Origin: Psittacicella melopsittaci
Lineage (GTDB): Bacteria; Pseudomonadota; Gammaproteobacteria; Enterobacterales; Psittacicellaceae
DNA: 52,011 nt
Assembly: GCF_003585925.1 (NCBI RefSeq)
Contig: NZ_NRJH01000041.1
Span: forward strand, 1 to 52,011
Reading direction: 5' to 3'
The position numbers and the translations under genes are program-made. Positions 1 to 9,480 of the stretch are shown here, one piece after another. The notes below the pieces were generated by a model that searched no databases, was not told where the DNA came from, and saw only the letters and a program-made list of their open reading frames with translations. Position 1 is the stretch's first letter. Each line of letters opens with the position of its first letter.

Positions 1-141
1 CTCAAGGCAAAACAAAAGCTAAAGTTATGCTTGGTTATGACTATGAGCTATGGCTATAGGTTACGATCTATATCTATTAAGATCTAAAGCTAGAAAGTAG
101 AAACTAAAATAGCAAAGCAAATATCTACAGACAAAAGAAAA

Positions 142-167
142 AAGCTTGCACGAGCAAGCTTTTTTCT
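142..167 (-). terminator. Rho-independent terminator of the left-hand AGCS symporter
   Basis: An 8-bp perfect stem (AAGCTTGC/GCAAGCTT) with a 4-base loop is flanked by A and T runs. It lies 9 bases past the stop codon of the minus-strand symporter. The symmetric flanks could let it work in both directions. Bases 1-140 to its left hold no gene that I can support. Confidence 0.8.
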
Positions 168-175
168 TGATCTAA

Positions 176-1687
176 CTAACGATGGTTATTTGTGTCATTT
201 TCACCAAAGAGTTTATAACCTTCGTTTTTATGAATACCATCATCTGCCTCTTCATCTAGTTTACGTGACCAGATTGAAGTGTGATAAATCTTATCTTGTA
301 ATTCTGGATATAAATCTGAATTAAAGTAGATATCGAACCATGGGTGTTTTTTATCTTTATATAATTGACGTTGGTAATCGTTAACTATTAAACGAATTTG
401 CTTCCATAAAAGAACGAGAGCAAAGAGGTTTAAAATCGTCATACCTGCCATAGATACGTCAGATAAATCCCATACCATATCCGCATGTACTATAGAACCC
501 AAGAACACACAAACTAATACAAAAATAGTAAAGATAAAGATTGCATATTTGTTTTGGGTAAAGTATTTTAATCCAGACAGAGCATATAAGAACTGACTAA
601 TAATTGAAGTAAAGGCAATAAAGAAAATTAAAACCGCAAAGGCGTATTTTGTCCAATCACCTAAAGTCACATTAATCGATACCGCTGTTAAGGCAGCATT
701 GTCATATTGTCCTGTATTCCAAAGACCTGTAGTTAAAATAATTAAGGCTGTAAACGTACACACGATAAATGTGTCAACAAACACCCCAATCATTTGTGTC
801 ATCCCTTGCTCAGCAGGGTGACGTGTCGCAGCCGAAGCAGCAATATTTGGGTCAGCACCCATACCCGCAGCATTAGAGAAAAGACCACGTTTAATACCGA
901 ACATAACCGCTGTACCTAATAAACCACCTATACCTGCTTCTAAGTTAAAAGCTTCAGTAAAAATGATCTTGAAAGCTGGACCTATGTTTTCGTGGTTAAC
1001 AACTAATACGCAAGTTCCTAAACCTATGTATAAAATAGAAACTATCGCAATTAAAATTCCTGAAATACGGCTAGCAAATTTTAATGAACTAAAAATTACT
1101 GCTCCAGAAATAATAGTTACGGCAACTCCTACATATACTGGATCAAAGGCAAATGATTCTTCAAAGGTACCTGCTATTTGGTTTGCCTGCATCATGTTAA
1201 AGGCAATACCATAAGTAAAGGCAAGGAAGATTGAGAATAATACCCCTAGACGTGGCATTTTAAGCCCTTGAGCTAAATAGAAGGCTGGACCACCTACGAA
1301 CTCACCTTTTTCATTTTTTGTTTTATAAAGTTGGGCGATAGAAGATTCACAGAAAGATGAACCCATCCCGAGGAAAGCAGCAAACCACATCCAAAATACG
1401 GCACCAGGTCCACCTGCGGTAATAGCTGAAGCTACCCCAGCAATGTTACCTATACCTATACGTTGGGCAAGGCCTGTATAGAAAGATTGATTTGAGGAAA
1501 TATTGATATCGTCATCGATTTTGTCATGGCGAGCCGTAAAGATACGCTTTAAGGCTAAAGGGAACATTCTTATTTGCACAAATTTTGTTACCCACAAGAA
1601 GAAAATCCCGGCACCGATTAAAACTACGGGGACGATAAAGTTTAAACCTGATTTAAGTAAATCATATAAAAATTGCAAAGTACTCAT
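176..1687 (-). CDS. AGCS-family alanine/glycine:cation symporter
   Basis: This 503-residue inner-membrane protein is predicted to import alanine or glycine with sodium (or a proton). The family signature GIGNIAGVASAITAGGPGAV lies at about residues 77-96 and is followed by the conserved WMWFAAFLGMGSSFCESS segment. About ten further hydrophobic helices and a second motif around KRGLFSNAAGMGADPNIAAS complete the family pattern, and the length is normal. The C-terminal 50 residues are charged and cytoplasmic. It is monocistronic, with its own terminator, and lies divergent from the cytidylyltransferase gene across 826 bp. A clear paralogue is encoded at 25068-26561. The family assignment is secure; the exact substrate is inferred. 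Confidence 0.9.
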   Translation of the reverse strand: MSTLQFLYDLLKSGLNFIVPVVLIGAGIFFLWVTKFVQIRMFPLALKRIFTARHDKIDDDINISSNQSFYTGLAQRIGIGNIAGVASAITAGGPGAVFWMWFAAFLGMGSSFCESSIAQLYKTKNEKGEFVGGPAFYLAQGLKMPRLGVLFSIFLAFTYGIAFNMMQANQIAGTFEESFAFDPVYVGVAVTIISGAVIFSSLKFASRISGILIAIVSILYIGLGTCVLVVNHENIGPAFKIIFTEAFNLEAGIGGLLGTAVMFGIKRGLFSNAAGMGADPNIAASAATRHPAEQGMTQMIGVFVDTFIVCTFTALIILTTGLWNTGQYDNAALTAVSINVTLGDWTKYAFAVLIFFIAFTSIISQFLYALSGLKYFTQNKYAIFIFTIFVLVCVFLGSIVHADMVWDLSDVSMAGMTILNLFALVLLWKQIRLIVNDYQRQLYKDKKHPWFDIYFNSDLYPELQDKIYHTSIWSRKLDEEADDGIHKNEGYKLFGENDTNNHR

Positions 1688-2513
1688 AGAAGATTTTTTT
1701 GTTTTCAGCTTAAGTTAGTAAAAACCTAGCTGCCTAAAATAAAAACTAATTACTTGATACTTAACTGCAGTTAAGTAGGATAAATAAAACCTAATACGTT
1801 TAAGCTAATACTTAAAAAATAACTTCTTGCTTGTAATTCATTGAAAAACAAACATCCTTAATAATCTAACATAGAAGAGGGGCTATTGCAAATTAAAAAA
1901 CCCAAGCTTTATATAGCTAATTAACTATATAAAAGCAATAAGATTTTTTGCTCCTAGAAGCAAATTTTGACATGCAATTTATAAAACTTGAGGGGCGATT
2001 TAGAAAATAAAAAACTGCAAAAATTTAATTTTTGCTTGCCAAATAACTTTTGTCATCTCTATGTATTTATCTCTGAATATCAATAAGTTAAAGTAGTAAT
2101 TTTGTTTTATTTAGGCTTTAGTTTTACTTACAATTTTTTCTTAGCCATTTTTATTCTTTTGCCTCTTTTTTCTTTAAGAGTAAAAGGCAAATTTATTGAC
2201 TTAATTTTAATAAAACGAGAGCATTTTTTCTTATTTCTTGCTTTTAAATTTTGGAATAATTTTACCTAAAAAACTTTAATAACCTTTTACTTCGTATGGT
2301 TATTATTTGCAAAAGTGTTATTTTTTAAGCTCTTTCATTTTAGCCATTTAAAGCTATAAAACAACTCAAAACTTTCCTAGCAAATTTTACTGATCTTTAT
2401 TTACCTTTGACGCTTTTGCCAATTATAGACCTATTGTCATTAATATTAATTTAAGCCCAATTTCCCTTATTTAAGTTATAATAATGACAATGACCAATGA
2501 GTGAGAATAAAGT
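1688..2513. other. Long AT-rich divergent intergenic region
   Basis: There is no credible gene here. It separates two divergent start codons. A TATAAT box at 2477-2482 is a likely -10 for the cytidylyltransferase, though no good -35 is obvious. An AT-rich imperfect hairpin lies at 1906-1936 (GCTTTATATAG against CTATATAAAAGC). The rest is runs of A and T without repeats or coding signal that I can see. Confidence 0.5.
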
Positions 2514-3230
2514 ATGCAACAACGTAAAGCTATAGTAATTATTCCAGTAAGAGGAAACTCCAAGCGCCTACCTGGAAAAAACATTCGTGAACTGAACGGC
2601 TTACCCTTAGTAGCCCATTCGATTCTCTACGCTAAACTTTTTCCTGAAATAGTTAGTGAAGTATTTGTTTCTACTGACAATGAGGAAATTGCCCAAATTA
2701 GTGCTCAATATGGGGCTAAAATTATTCATCGTCCTGATGATCTAGCACTCGATACTACGCCAACATTACCAGTACTTACCAATGCTTTAGAGCAACTTAA
2801 TGATCCAAGTGTAACTGATGTTATCTTGCTCCAAGCAACTAATCCTCTGCGTACTAAAAATCTTTTACCTGAAGTTTGGCAACTTTATAGCCAATCTGAT
2901 TTAGCCCTGCAAAGCCTTTTCTCGGTTACTCGCAGTTTTGCTAAACTAGGTAAAATCATTGACAATAAATTTGTACCTTGGAACTATAAAATTGGGCAAA
3001 GATCACAAGATTTAGAACCTTTATATTTTGAGGATGGAGTTATTTATATTTCTTCTGCCCAAAATATTAAGCAAGGTATTCTTCTTGACGCTAATGCTTA
3101 TCCTTATATCAATCATAATCTTTCGGTAGATATAGATACAATTGAAGAGTTTGAGCATAGTGAGTATTTATTTAGTCAGTTAAATATTGGCTTAGATGAA
3201 AATAATATCTACAAACCTTTAGAAAGTTAA
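2514..3230 (+). CDS. neuA: Acylneuraminate cytidylyltransferase family (CMP-sialate synthetase-like)
   Basis: This 238-residue cytosolic enzyme is predicted to activate a nonulosonic acid (sialic, legionaminic or pseudaminic type) with CTP to give the CMP-sugar used for surface glycans. The N-terminal nucleotide-binding signature PVRGNSKRLPGKNI is at about residues 12-25. It is followed by the FVSTDNEEIA and LLQATNPLR motifs and a metal-site DIDT near residue 206, all as in NeuA. Length is typical. The stop codon is 2 bases from the next ATG, so it is probably coupled to cca. No sialic acid synthase, epimerase or sialyltransferase lies nearby, so the sugar cannot be named. The family is firm and the substrate open. 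Confidence 0.8.
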   Translation: MQQRKAIVIIPVRGNSKRLPGKNIRELNGLPLVAHSILYAKLFPEIVSEVFVSTDNEEIAQISAQYGAKIIHRPDDLALDTTPTLPVLTNALEQLNDPSVTDVILLQATNPLRTKNLLPEVWQLYSQSDLALQSLFSVTRSFAKLGKIIDNKFVPWNYKIGQRSQDLEPLYFEDGVIYISSAQNIKQGILLDANAYPYINHNLSVDIDTIEEFEHSEYLFSQLNIGLDENNIYKPLES

Positions 3231-3232
3231 GT

Positions 3233-4198
3233 ATGCAAATATATTTAGTTGGTGGGGCAATTCGTGACGCTCTTTTAGGTTGGGATACTAATACCGACTT
3301 GGATTTTATTGTTACAGGTATAGCTGAGCAAGAGCTAGCTCAACATCCAGACTTTAGCCAAATTAATCCCAAATTTCCTGTCTTTGTGCATACAAAAACA
3401 GGCACAGAGCTTGCCTTAGCTCGCAAGGAAATCAAAGAAGGAGCAGGCTATCATCAATTTAGTTTTATTACGCAAAATGTAACCTTAGAGCAAGATTGTC
3501 AAAGACGCGATCTAACGGTAAATGCTTTATATTTACCTGTAGATTCAAGTTTAGATACCTTTCCTCCTACTTTAACAGCTGAGCAAATTCGTGCCCAAAA
3601 AGACAAGGTACTTGACCCCACTGGCAGAGGTATTAAAGATCTCGAGCAAGGTCGTTTAGAACTAATAAGTGCTCAGTTTTGGCAAGATCCTTTACGCTTT
3701 CTCCGAGCTTTGCGCTTTTATTTTACTAAGCCTGGACAATGGCAAATTTCGCCACAAATTCTCGAGGCTAAAAAGCACTTAGCTTCAGACGACTATCTTA
3801 GTCTGTTCCAAGGGCAAAGTAAAATTAGAAAGGAGTTAGAAAAAATTATCCAGCAAGGACAAACTATTCCTTTTTTAACCCTTTTAAGCCAAATTGACAT
3901 GGTAGGAGCTTTAGACTTACCTAGTCCTTTAACTATAGGTTTTAATCTCGCTCCTGCTGATAAAATCCCAGTAAGACAAAGCTTTTATTATCTGTGCCAC
4001 AGCTTTTGTTTTATGAGCTTTGCTCGAGCTTATAATACTAGTTCTAGCTGGGAACATCTGGTTGCCTTTTGGCGTAGTCCTGAGTTCTTTGCCTCCTTGT
4101 TCTTTAATCAACTAGGTAAAAGTGAAATTCGCAACTTACAAGCTCTACTTACTAGTAGTGTGCAATTGAGCCAATTTCAAGCCCAATATTTTAGCTAA
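3233..4198 (+). CDS. cca: CCA-adding tRNA nucleotidyltransferase, short form without HD domain
   Basis: This enzyme is predicted to build or repair the 3' CCA end of tRNAs from CTP and ATP. The N-terminus (YLVGGAIRDALLGW) is the class II head, with metal-binding Asp residues in TDLDF at about 21-25. FPVFVH, LALARKE and the RRDLTVNALYLP motif follow, then DPLRFLRALRF. The protein is only 321 residues, against about 412 in E. coli. The C-terminal half is poorly conserved, and the HD phosphohydrolase domain found in E. coli Cca is not recognisable. It starts 2 bases after the cytidylyltransferase gene and ends at a shared bidirectional terminator. A tRNA-processing role is likely; phosphatase activity is not expected. 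Confidence 0.85.
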   Translation: MQIYLVGGAIRDALLGWDTNTDLDFIVTGIAEQELAQHPDFSQINPKFPVFVHTKTGTELALARKEIKEGAGYHQFSFITQNVTLEQDCQRRDLTVNALYLPVDSSLDTFPPTLTAEQIRAQKDKVLDPTGRGIKDLEQGRLELISAQFWQDPLRFLRALRFYFTKPGQWQISPQILEAKKHLASDDYLSLFQGQSKIRKELEKIIQQGQTIPFLTLLSQIDMVGALDLPSPLTIGFNLAPADKIPVRQSFYYLCHSFCFMSFARAYNTSSSWEHLVAFWRSPEFFASLFFNQLGKSEIRNLQALLTSSVQLSQFQAQYFS

Positions 4199-4200
4199 AA

Positions 4201-4238
4201 AAAAGATCCCCCAAGACATTGTCTTAGGGGATTTTTTA
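4201..4238. terminator. Bidirectional terminator between cca and rplT
   Basis: A long stem (ATCCCC then AAGAC pairing with GTCTT then GGGGAT, with a C/A mismatch between the blocks) and an ATT loop is flanked by A and T runs. It sits between the convergent cca (plus) and rplT (minus) genes and can serve both. Confidence 0.85.
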
Positions 4239-4286
4239 AAAAGAAGACTAACACCTTCATAGTGCTAGCCTTTAAAGAGAGCAGTA

Positions 4287-4640
4287 TTATAGAGCTTCTT
4301 TCACTTTAGCTACTAGAGCTGAGAAAGTTGCTTGGTCGTAAACTGCGATATCAGCTAATACTTTACGATCGATCTCGATGTGAGATTTTTTCAGACCGTT
4401 AATAAATTGGCTGTATGATAAACCGTTGAAACGAGCCGCAGCGTTGATACGTGCAATCCATAATTGACGGAATTGACGTTTTTTCTGACGACGGTCACGG
4501 TATGCATATTGACCTGCTTTAATTACTGCTTGATAAGCAACACGGTATACACGGCTACGAGCACCATAGTAACCTTTAGCTGCTTTTAATACTTTCTTGT
4601 GACGAGCTCTCGCCACTACACCACGTTTAACACGAGCCAT
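4287..4640 (-). CDS. rplT: 50S ribosomal protein L20
   Basis: This is the 117-residue ribosomal protein L20, an early 23S rRNA assembly protein. The start [16 protein letters not shown], the central [20 protein letters not shown] block and the [15 protein letters not shown] segment are diagnostic, and the length matches E. coli L20 (118). It ends the thrS-infC-rpmI-rplT cluster, 16 bases after rpmI. In E. coli L20 represses translation of rpmI-rplT; whether that holds here was not examined. Confidence 0.97.
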   Translation of the reverse strand: MARVKRGVVARARHKKVLKAAKGYYGARSRVYRVAYQAVIKAGQYAYRDRRQKKRQFRQLWIARINAAARFNGLSYSQFINGLKKSHIEIDRKVLADIAVYDQATFSALVAKVKEAL

Positions 4641-4656
4641 TTAATTCACCTCTCAA

Positions 4657-4857
4657 TTATCTTGCGTATGGAAGACACGCTACAACTAAAACCTGATCTG
4701 CTTTCGCAACTAAACATTTATTACGTAAATGACGTTTACGTTTAGGAGATTTTTTAGTTAAGATATGGCGAAGGTGAGATTGTTTACGTTTGAAACGACC
4801 TGAACCAGTTTGTTTGAAACGCTTAGCAGCGCCACGTACTGTTTTAATTTTTGGCAT
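4657..4857 (-). CDS. rpmI: 50S ribosomal protein L35
   Basis: This is the 66-residue ribosomal protein L35. The sequence [20 protein letters not shown] and the later [17 protein letters not shown] block are characteristic. An in-frame ATG four codons upstream gives an extra MEII, but MPKIKTV is the family start and is used here. It ends in CLPYAR, one residue longer than the E. coli form. It is co-transcribed with infC (101 bases upstream) and rplT (16 bases downstream). Confidence 0.95.
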   Translation of the reverse strand: MPKIKTVRGAAKRFKQTGSGRFKRKQSHLRHILTKKSPKRKRHLRNKCLVAKADQVLVVACLPYAR

Positions 4858-4958
4858 GATTATTTCCAAAATAATAGTTGATTACGCATTGTACACATAA
4901 AAAGTAAGGTGGTTAACTTTTTCGAGCGTCATGCTCCAAGAGTATTAACGCTTAAACC

Positions 4959-5513
4959 TTAACTTTTCTTCTTAATAGGAGCCATGGTCATCACTAATTG
5001 GCGACCGTCTACTTTTTTACCTGAAGATGATTCAACTACAGCGTAGTCTTTTAAATCTTCAACAAGACGTTCCATTAAGCGAACACCAAGGTCAACGTGA
5101 ACGATTTCACGTCCACGGAAACGGATCGAAATTTTAGCTTTGTCACCGTCTTCGAAAAAGCGGATCAGGTTGCGTAATTTTACCTGATAATCCCCTTCAT
5201 CGGTACCTGGGCGGAATTTAATTTCCTTCACTTGCACTACTTTTTGTTTTTTCTTTTGTTCTTTTAGTGCTTTTTGTTTTTCGTAAAGGAATTTACCGTA
5301 GTCCATGATTTTACAAACCGGTGGGTTTGCCGTAGGACTAATTTCCACAAGATCTAAGTCTCTTTCTTCAGCTATTTCAAGAGCTTCACGAACAGACATA
5401 ATCCCTAATTGTTTACCATCTGCGTCAGTAACACGTACTTCTTTAGCACGGATTTCACGGTTTAAACGATTAGGTTTAGCATTATTTTGTCTACGATTAT
5501 TATTCGGTTTAAT
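4959..5513 (-). CDS. infC: Translation initiation factor IF-3, AUU start
   Basis: IF-3 binds the 30S subunit, proofreads the start codon and prevents subunit joining. The frame is 184 residues from ATT at 5513-5511, against 180 in E. coli. The N-terminal domain ([20 protein letters not shown]) lies entirely upstream of the first ATG in the frame. Starting at that ATG (5399) would lose about 38 conserved residues. The ATT-AAA start matches the known E. coli infC start. GGAG ends 8 bases before the ATT, inside the last thrS codons. The C-terminal domain ([20 protein letters not shown]) is complete. In E. coli the rare AUU lets IF-3 repress its own translation; the same is inferred here. Confidence 0.93.
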   Translation of the reverse strand: MKPNNNRRQNNAKPNRLNREIRAKEVRVTDADGKQLGIMSVREALEIAEERDLDLVEISPTANPPVCKIMDYGKFLYEKQKALKEQKKKQKVVQVKEIKFRPGTDEGDYQVKLRNLIRFFEDGDKAKISIRFRGREIVHVDLGVRLMERLVEDLKDYAVVESSSGKKVDGRQLVMTMAPIKKKS

Positions 5514-5515
5514 AA

Positions 5516-7465
5516 TTATTTCTCCGACTCACTGAAAGATACTAGTGAACGTGTTGCAATTTCTTCTTGTAGTTTAGCAACAAAGTCATCCACTTTAAAT
5601 GTACCTAAATCCTTACCTGTACGCGTACGTACTGAGATAGTTCCATCTGCAACTTCTTTGTCACCACATACTAAAATGTAAGGAACACGTTTAATTGTTT
5701 GTTCACGAACTTTGAAGCCTACTTTTTCGTTACGTAAGTCTAGTTTGGTACGAATATTAGCAGCTCTTAGTTTCGCATATACTTGGCATGCGTACTCTTC
5801 TTGCGCACTTGAGATATTTAAAATAGCTGCTTGCGTTGGAGCACACCATGCTGGGAATGAACCAATATATTGTTCAATTAGAATACCAATGAAACGTTCA
5901 ATTGAACCTACACATGCACGGTGAATCATAATTGGGTGATGTTTTTCCCCGTCTTCACCAATGTATGTTGCTTCTAGACGTTGAGGCATGAAGAAGTCTA
6001 CTTGAACTGTACCACATTGCCATGCACGATCTAAAGAGTCATATACTGTAACTTCAATTTTAGGACCATAGAAAGCCCCTTCACCTGGTTGGTATTCAAA
6101 AGTTAAGCCACTTGCAGTAATTGCATTTGCTAAAGCTTGTTCTGCATAATCCCAAGTAGCTTCATCACCAATACGTTTTTCTGGGCGTGTTGATAATTTA
6201 ATTTCAAATTTAGATTCGTCGAAACCAAATACATTATAGATTTCACGAATTAAACTAATACATCCTTGTACTTCAGATTGAATTTGGTCTTGAGTACAGA
6301 AAATGTGCGCGTCATCTTGAGTAAAGCCACGTACACGCATTATACCACTTAATGAACCTGATGGCTCGTTTCGGTGACATGAACCAAACTCAGCCATACG
6401 AATTGGTAGATCACGGTATGATTTTAAACCTTGTTTAAAGATCATAATATGACCAGGACAGTTCATAGGTTTAATCGCATATTCACGGTTTTCTGATGAA
6501 GTAGTGAACATGTTTTCACGATAGTTATCCCAGTGACCTGTTTTTTCCCAGAGAGATTTATCAAGGATAATTGGTGCTTTAACTTCTTGATAGTTATGTT
6601 GTTCTAATTTCTCACGAATGAAGTTTTCAACTGAACGGAAAATAGTATAACCGTCGTTGTGCCAGAAAATTAAACCTGGACCTTCTTCTTGTAAGTGGAA
6701 TAAATCTAATGCTTTACCGATTTTACGGTGATCACGTTTAGCAGCTTCTTCTAGATGTGCTAAGTATTCATTTAGTGATTTTTTATCTGCCCACGCTGTA
6801 CCATAGATACGTTGTAAAGGAATACCTTTAGCATCGCCTCTCCAGTAAGAACCAGATGTTTTCATGAGTTTAAAGTGCTCACAAAAACGCATGTTTGGTA
6901 CGTGTGGACCACGACACATATCAATGTATTCTTCATGGTGATATAAAGCTGGACGTGAATCTTTAGGAACATTGTCCTCTAAGATTTCCATTTTAAAGTT
7001 TTCACCACGTTTTGCAAATGTATCATAAGCTTCTTGCCATGAAACATTTTGTTTAACTACATCGTATTTTGTCGCAGCTAATTCTTTCATGCGTGCTTCT
7101 AAAGCTTGTAACTCTTCATCAGTTAAAGCATGGTCTAATTGCACGTCATAGTAAAAACCTTTGTCAATTACTGGACCAATTGCCATTTTAACATTTGGAT
7201 ATAATTGTTTAATAGCATGTCCTAATAAGTGAGCACAAGAGTGACGAATTACTTCTAACCCTTCTGGATCTTTAGCCGTATAAATTACAACTTCTGCATC
7301 GGTGGTAATTGGATCTACTAGATCTTTTAATTCACCATTAACACGACCGCAAATTGCATTTTTTGCTAAGCTATTACTAATTGATTTAGCAACTTCAGCT
7401 AAAGTTGTAGGTGCAGCAAATTCTTTAACTGAACCATCTGGGAGAGTAATTTTAATATTTGACAT
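5516..7465 (-). CDS. thrS: Threonyl-tRNA synthetase
   Basis: Class II synthetase that charges tRNA-Thr. The 649 residues comprise a TGS domain (about 1-62), an editing domain whose HxxxH zinc motif is at His75/His79, a catalytic core with [19 protein letters not shown] and [21 protein letters not shown], and a C-terminal anticodon-binding domain from about residue 535 ([10 protein letters not shown] to the end). Length is close to E. coli ThrS (642). The stop codon shares its last A with a possible ATT of infC, so the two genes are tightly joined. A 275-base leader precedes the start; E. coli ThrS represses its own mRNA through such a leader, but no tRNA-like operator was demonstrated here. 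Confidence 0.97.
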   Translation of the reverse strand: MSNIKITLPDGSVKEFAAPTTLAEVAKSISNSLAKNAICGRVNGELKDLVDPITTDAEVVIYTAKDPEGLEVIRHSCAHLLGHAIKQLYPNVKMAIGPVIDKGFYYDVQLDHALTDEELQALEARMKELAATKYDVVKQNVSWQEAYDTFAKRGENFKMEILEDNVPKDSRPALYHHEEYIDMCRGPHVPNMRFCEHFKLMKTSGSYWRGDAKGIPLQRIYGTAWADKKSLNEYLAHLEEAAKRDHRKIGKALDLFHLQEEGPGLIFWHNDGYTIFRSVENFIREKLEQHNYQEVKAPIILDKSLWEKTGHWDNYRENMFTTSSENREYAIKPMNCPGHIMIFKQGLKSYRDLPIRMAEFGSCHRNEPSGSLSGIMRVRGFTQDDAHIFCTQDQIQSEVQGCISLIREIYNVFGFDESKFEIKLSTRPEKRIGDEATWDYAEQALANAITASGLTFEYQPGEGAFYGPKIEVTVYDSLDRAWQCGTVQVDFFMPQRLEATYIGEDGEKHHPIMIHRACVGSIERFIGILIEQYIGSFPAWCAPTQAAILNISSAQEEYACQVYAKLRAANIRTKLDLRNEKVGFKVREQTIKRVPYILVCGDKEVADGTISVRTRTGKDLGTFKVDDFVAKLQEEIATRSLVSFSESEK

Positions 7466-7746
7466 TTAAATTTTCCTTTGAGATAGAGAAGTCACTGCTG
7501 TAACTACAAACTTACGAAACAATAACTCCACATTCCTATTTCATTTTACCCTTATTATTTTAAAACTTCATCACATGGACATAAAAAGAAAAAACTAATT
7601 CTTCTTGTCCTCTAAAGAAAGTTTTAATTACAGACTTAAAACCCTAGGGCAAAAAGAAAAAATAAATCCTTTTTACTCTTGTTATTTTCAAGAGAAAACC
7701 TCTAAAAAATAAGCTCAAGATCATCTTAAAATAATAAACACGGCAT

Positions 7747-7776
7747 ATTATACCAAAATTAACTACCTTTTGTTAA
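7747..7776 (-). promoter_or_regulatory. Probable sigma-70 promoter of thrS-infC-rpmI-rplT
   Basis: On the minus strand TTAACA (7776-7771) and TATAAT (7752-7747) are separated by 18 bases. The predicted transcript would start near 7740, giving a leader of about 275 bases before thrS. The boxes are seen directly; use of the promoter is inferred. Confidence 0.6.
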
Positions 7777-7850
7777 GTTTTTTAAGCACTTTTTTTCTAA
7801 GATTTTTCTTTTCCAATGTCTATTTTTAGCTCTTATTTTTACTTTGAGCA

Positions 7851-7878
7851 TAAAAAAAGCAGGTTTGGCAAACCTGCT
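7851..7878 (-). terminator. Terminator of the ulaABCDEF operon
   Basis: Minus-strand AGCAGGTTT pairs with AAACCTGCT around a short loop and is followed by a run of seven T. It lies 12 bases past the ulaF stop. Confidence 0.85.
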
Positions 7879-7889
7879 AGAATTACTCG

Positions 7890-8591
7890 CTATTTCTTCT
7901 GACCGTAGTAAGCATCTTTTCCGTGTTTACGTAAAAAATGCTTATCTATTAATACTTGTTGCATAGGGCGTGAATTTGGAGAAATAATAAATGAATTAAA
8001 ATTCATTAAAGCTACTTCTTCAAGTACTACCGCATTATGCACTGCCTCAAGACAATCTTTACCCCAAACAAATGGTCCATGAGAAGCAACTAGTACTCCA
8101 GGTACCATGTTTGGATCTATTTCTCGTTTTCTAAAAGTCTCTACAATTACTCGACCAGTTTCTAATTCGTACTCACCCTTAATTTCCTCTTCGGTCATGC
8201 GACGCGTACAAGGAATAGTGCCGTAAAAATAATCAGCATGGGTGGTACCTAAAGGAACTATATCACAACCTGCTTGAGCCCAAGTGGTTGCATTGCGCGA
8301 GTGAGTATGCACAACTCCACCAATATCTGGAAACTGTCTATATAACTCAACATGAGTAGGAGTATCTGAAGAAGGATTTAAATGCCCTTCAACTACTTTA
8401 CCTGTGTTTATATCTACAACCACCATATCAGAAGCTGTCATATCATCATACTCAACTCCCGAAGGTTTAATTACCATTAACCCTGAGGCACGATCAATTT
8501 CACTTACATTACCCCAAGTAAAAGTAACTAAATTGTGTTTTGGGAGAAGTTTATTTGCTTTGAGGACTTTTTCTTTTAAATGTTCCAGCAT
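7890..8591 (-). CDS. ulaF: L-ribulose-5-phosphate 4-epimerase
   Basis: Last step of ascorbate catabolism: converts L-ribulose 5-phosphate to D-xylulose 5-phosphate, which enters the pentose phosphate pathway. The 233-residue class II aldolase/epimerase fold shows the substrate loop [10 protein letters not shown] (about 25-34), the zinc-site [14 protein letters not shown] (about 97-110), [10 protein letters not shown], and [10 protein letters not shown] near residue 170. AAGGAG lies 6 bases before the ATG. It follows ulaE by 17 bases and ends the operon. The homologous AraD acts in arabinose use, but the ula context decides the name. Confidence 0.92.
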   Translation of the reverse strand: MLEHLKEKVLKANKLLPKHNLVTFTWGNVSEIDRASGLMVIKPSGVEYDDMTASDMVVVDINTGKVVEGHLNPSSDTPTHVELYRQFPDIGGVVHTHSRNATTWAQAGCDIVPLGTTHADYFYGTIPCTRRMTEEEIKGEYELETGRVIVETFRKREIDPNMVPGVLVASHGPFVWGKDCLEAVHNAVVLEEVALMNFNSFIISPNSRPMQQVLIDKHFLRKHGKDAYYGQKK

Positions 8592-8608
8592 AATTACTCC
8601 TTAAAGTT

Positions 8609-9472
8609 TTAGATAAATCCTGCAGTTTTCATTTGCTCAAGAATCCACTCTTTAGCATGTTTAAGTTCTGCAACAGGATCATCTGCCTTTTCTGTCCACA
8701 TTTCAATTAAAAATGCGCCCTTGTAGTCAAGACTTTTTAGGGTTTTAAATACTTCTACAAAGTCTACACAGCCTTGCCCAAAAGGAACATCTCTAAATTG
8801 CCCAGGGAAATCAGGAGTAACCTTATAAGTATCTTTAAGATGGATAGCGGTAATATAACCAATACCTTTGGTTAACTCTTCGCTAACATTGTCATTCCAT
8901 GCACTTAGATTACCTACATCTGGATAAACACAAAACCATGGGTTATTTACCAGTTCTTGATACTCTAACCAACGCGTGATCGAACTCATAAACTCAGTAT
9001 CCATAATTTCTACTGAAACCATCACTTGATGCTGAGCTGCCAATCTTGCCGTCCAAAGCATTCCTTCTTTGAATAACTCTATTGTATGTGCATCTTGTTC
9101 TTCGTAATAAACGTCGTAACCAGCCAGTTGAATATTTCTTATCCCTAAGTCTTGAGCTAGCTTAATAGCTTTGGTCATAATAACCTTAGCTTCTTCACGA
9201 ACTTCAGGATTATGACTACCAAATGGAAAACGACGATGGCCTGATAAACACATGCTACGTATATCTACGCCAATTTCGAGGCGAGCCGCATTGAGTTTTT
9301 GACGTTCTTCTAAAGACCAATCTAAACGAGCTAAACGCTCATCAGTTTCGTCAATAGAAATTTCTACATAATCGTAACCTAACTCTTTAGCTAGACTTAA
9401 GCGTTGCTCCCAAGTAATATCTTTAGGTAAGGCTTTTTCATAAATACCTATAGTAACTTTATTTGCTAACAT
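8609..9472 (-). CDS. ulaE: L-xylulose-5-phosphate 3-epimerase
   Basis: Converts L-xylulose 5-phosphate to L-ribulose 5-phosphate, between the UlaD and UlaF steps. It is 287 residues of TIM-barrel sugar-phosphate isomerase type. Recognisable segments are IGIYEKALPKDITWEQRL at the N-terminus, LAKELGYDYVEISIDE, SMCLSGHRRFPFGS near residue 80, the metal-site region VSVEIMDTEFM and HLKDT, and the final FLIEMW. Length matches E. coli UlaE (284). GGAGG lies 5 bases before the ATG and overlaps the end of ulaD. Confidence 0.93.
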   Translation of the reverse strand: MLANKVTIGIYEKALPKDITWEQRLSLAKELGYDYVEISIDETDERLARLDWSLEERQKLNAARLEIGVDIRSMCLSGHRRFPFGSHNPEVREEAKVIMTKAIKLAQDLGIRNIQLAGYDVYYEEQDAHTIELFKEGMLWTARLAAQHQVMVSVEIMDTEFMSSITRWLEYQELVNNPWFCVYPDVGNLSAWNDNVSEELTKGIGYITAIHLKDTYKVTPDFPGQFRDVPFGQGCVDFVEVFKTLKSLDYKGAFLIEMWTEKADDPVAELKHAKEWILEQMKTAGFI

Positions 9473-9480
9473 TTAGCCTC

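Larger units (their letters stand above)
7466..7889. other. thrS upstream leader and ulaF downstream region
   Basis: No gene is seen in this 424-bp gap. It holds the thrS promoter (7747-7776), a long AU-rich thrS leader with an 8-bp palindrome CCCTAGGG at about 7642-7649, and the ulaF terminator next to ulaF. A GGACA/TGTCC pairing inside the leader (about 7576-7610) could form a weak stem. Confidence 0.5.
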
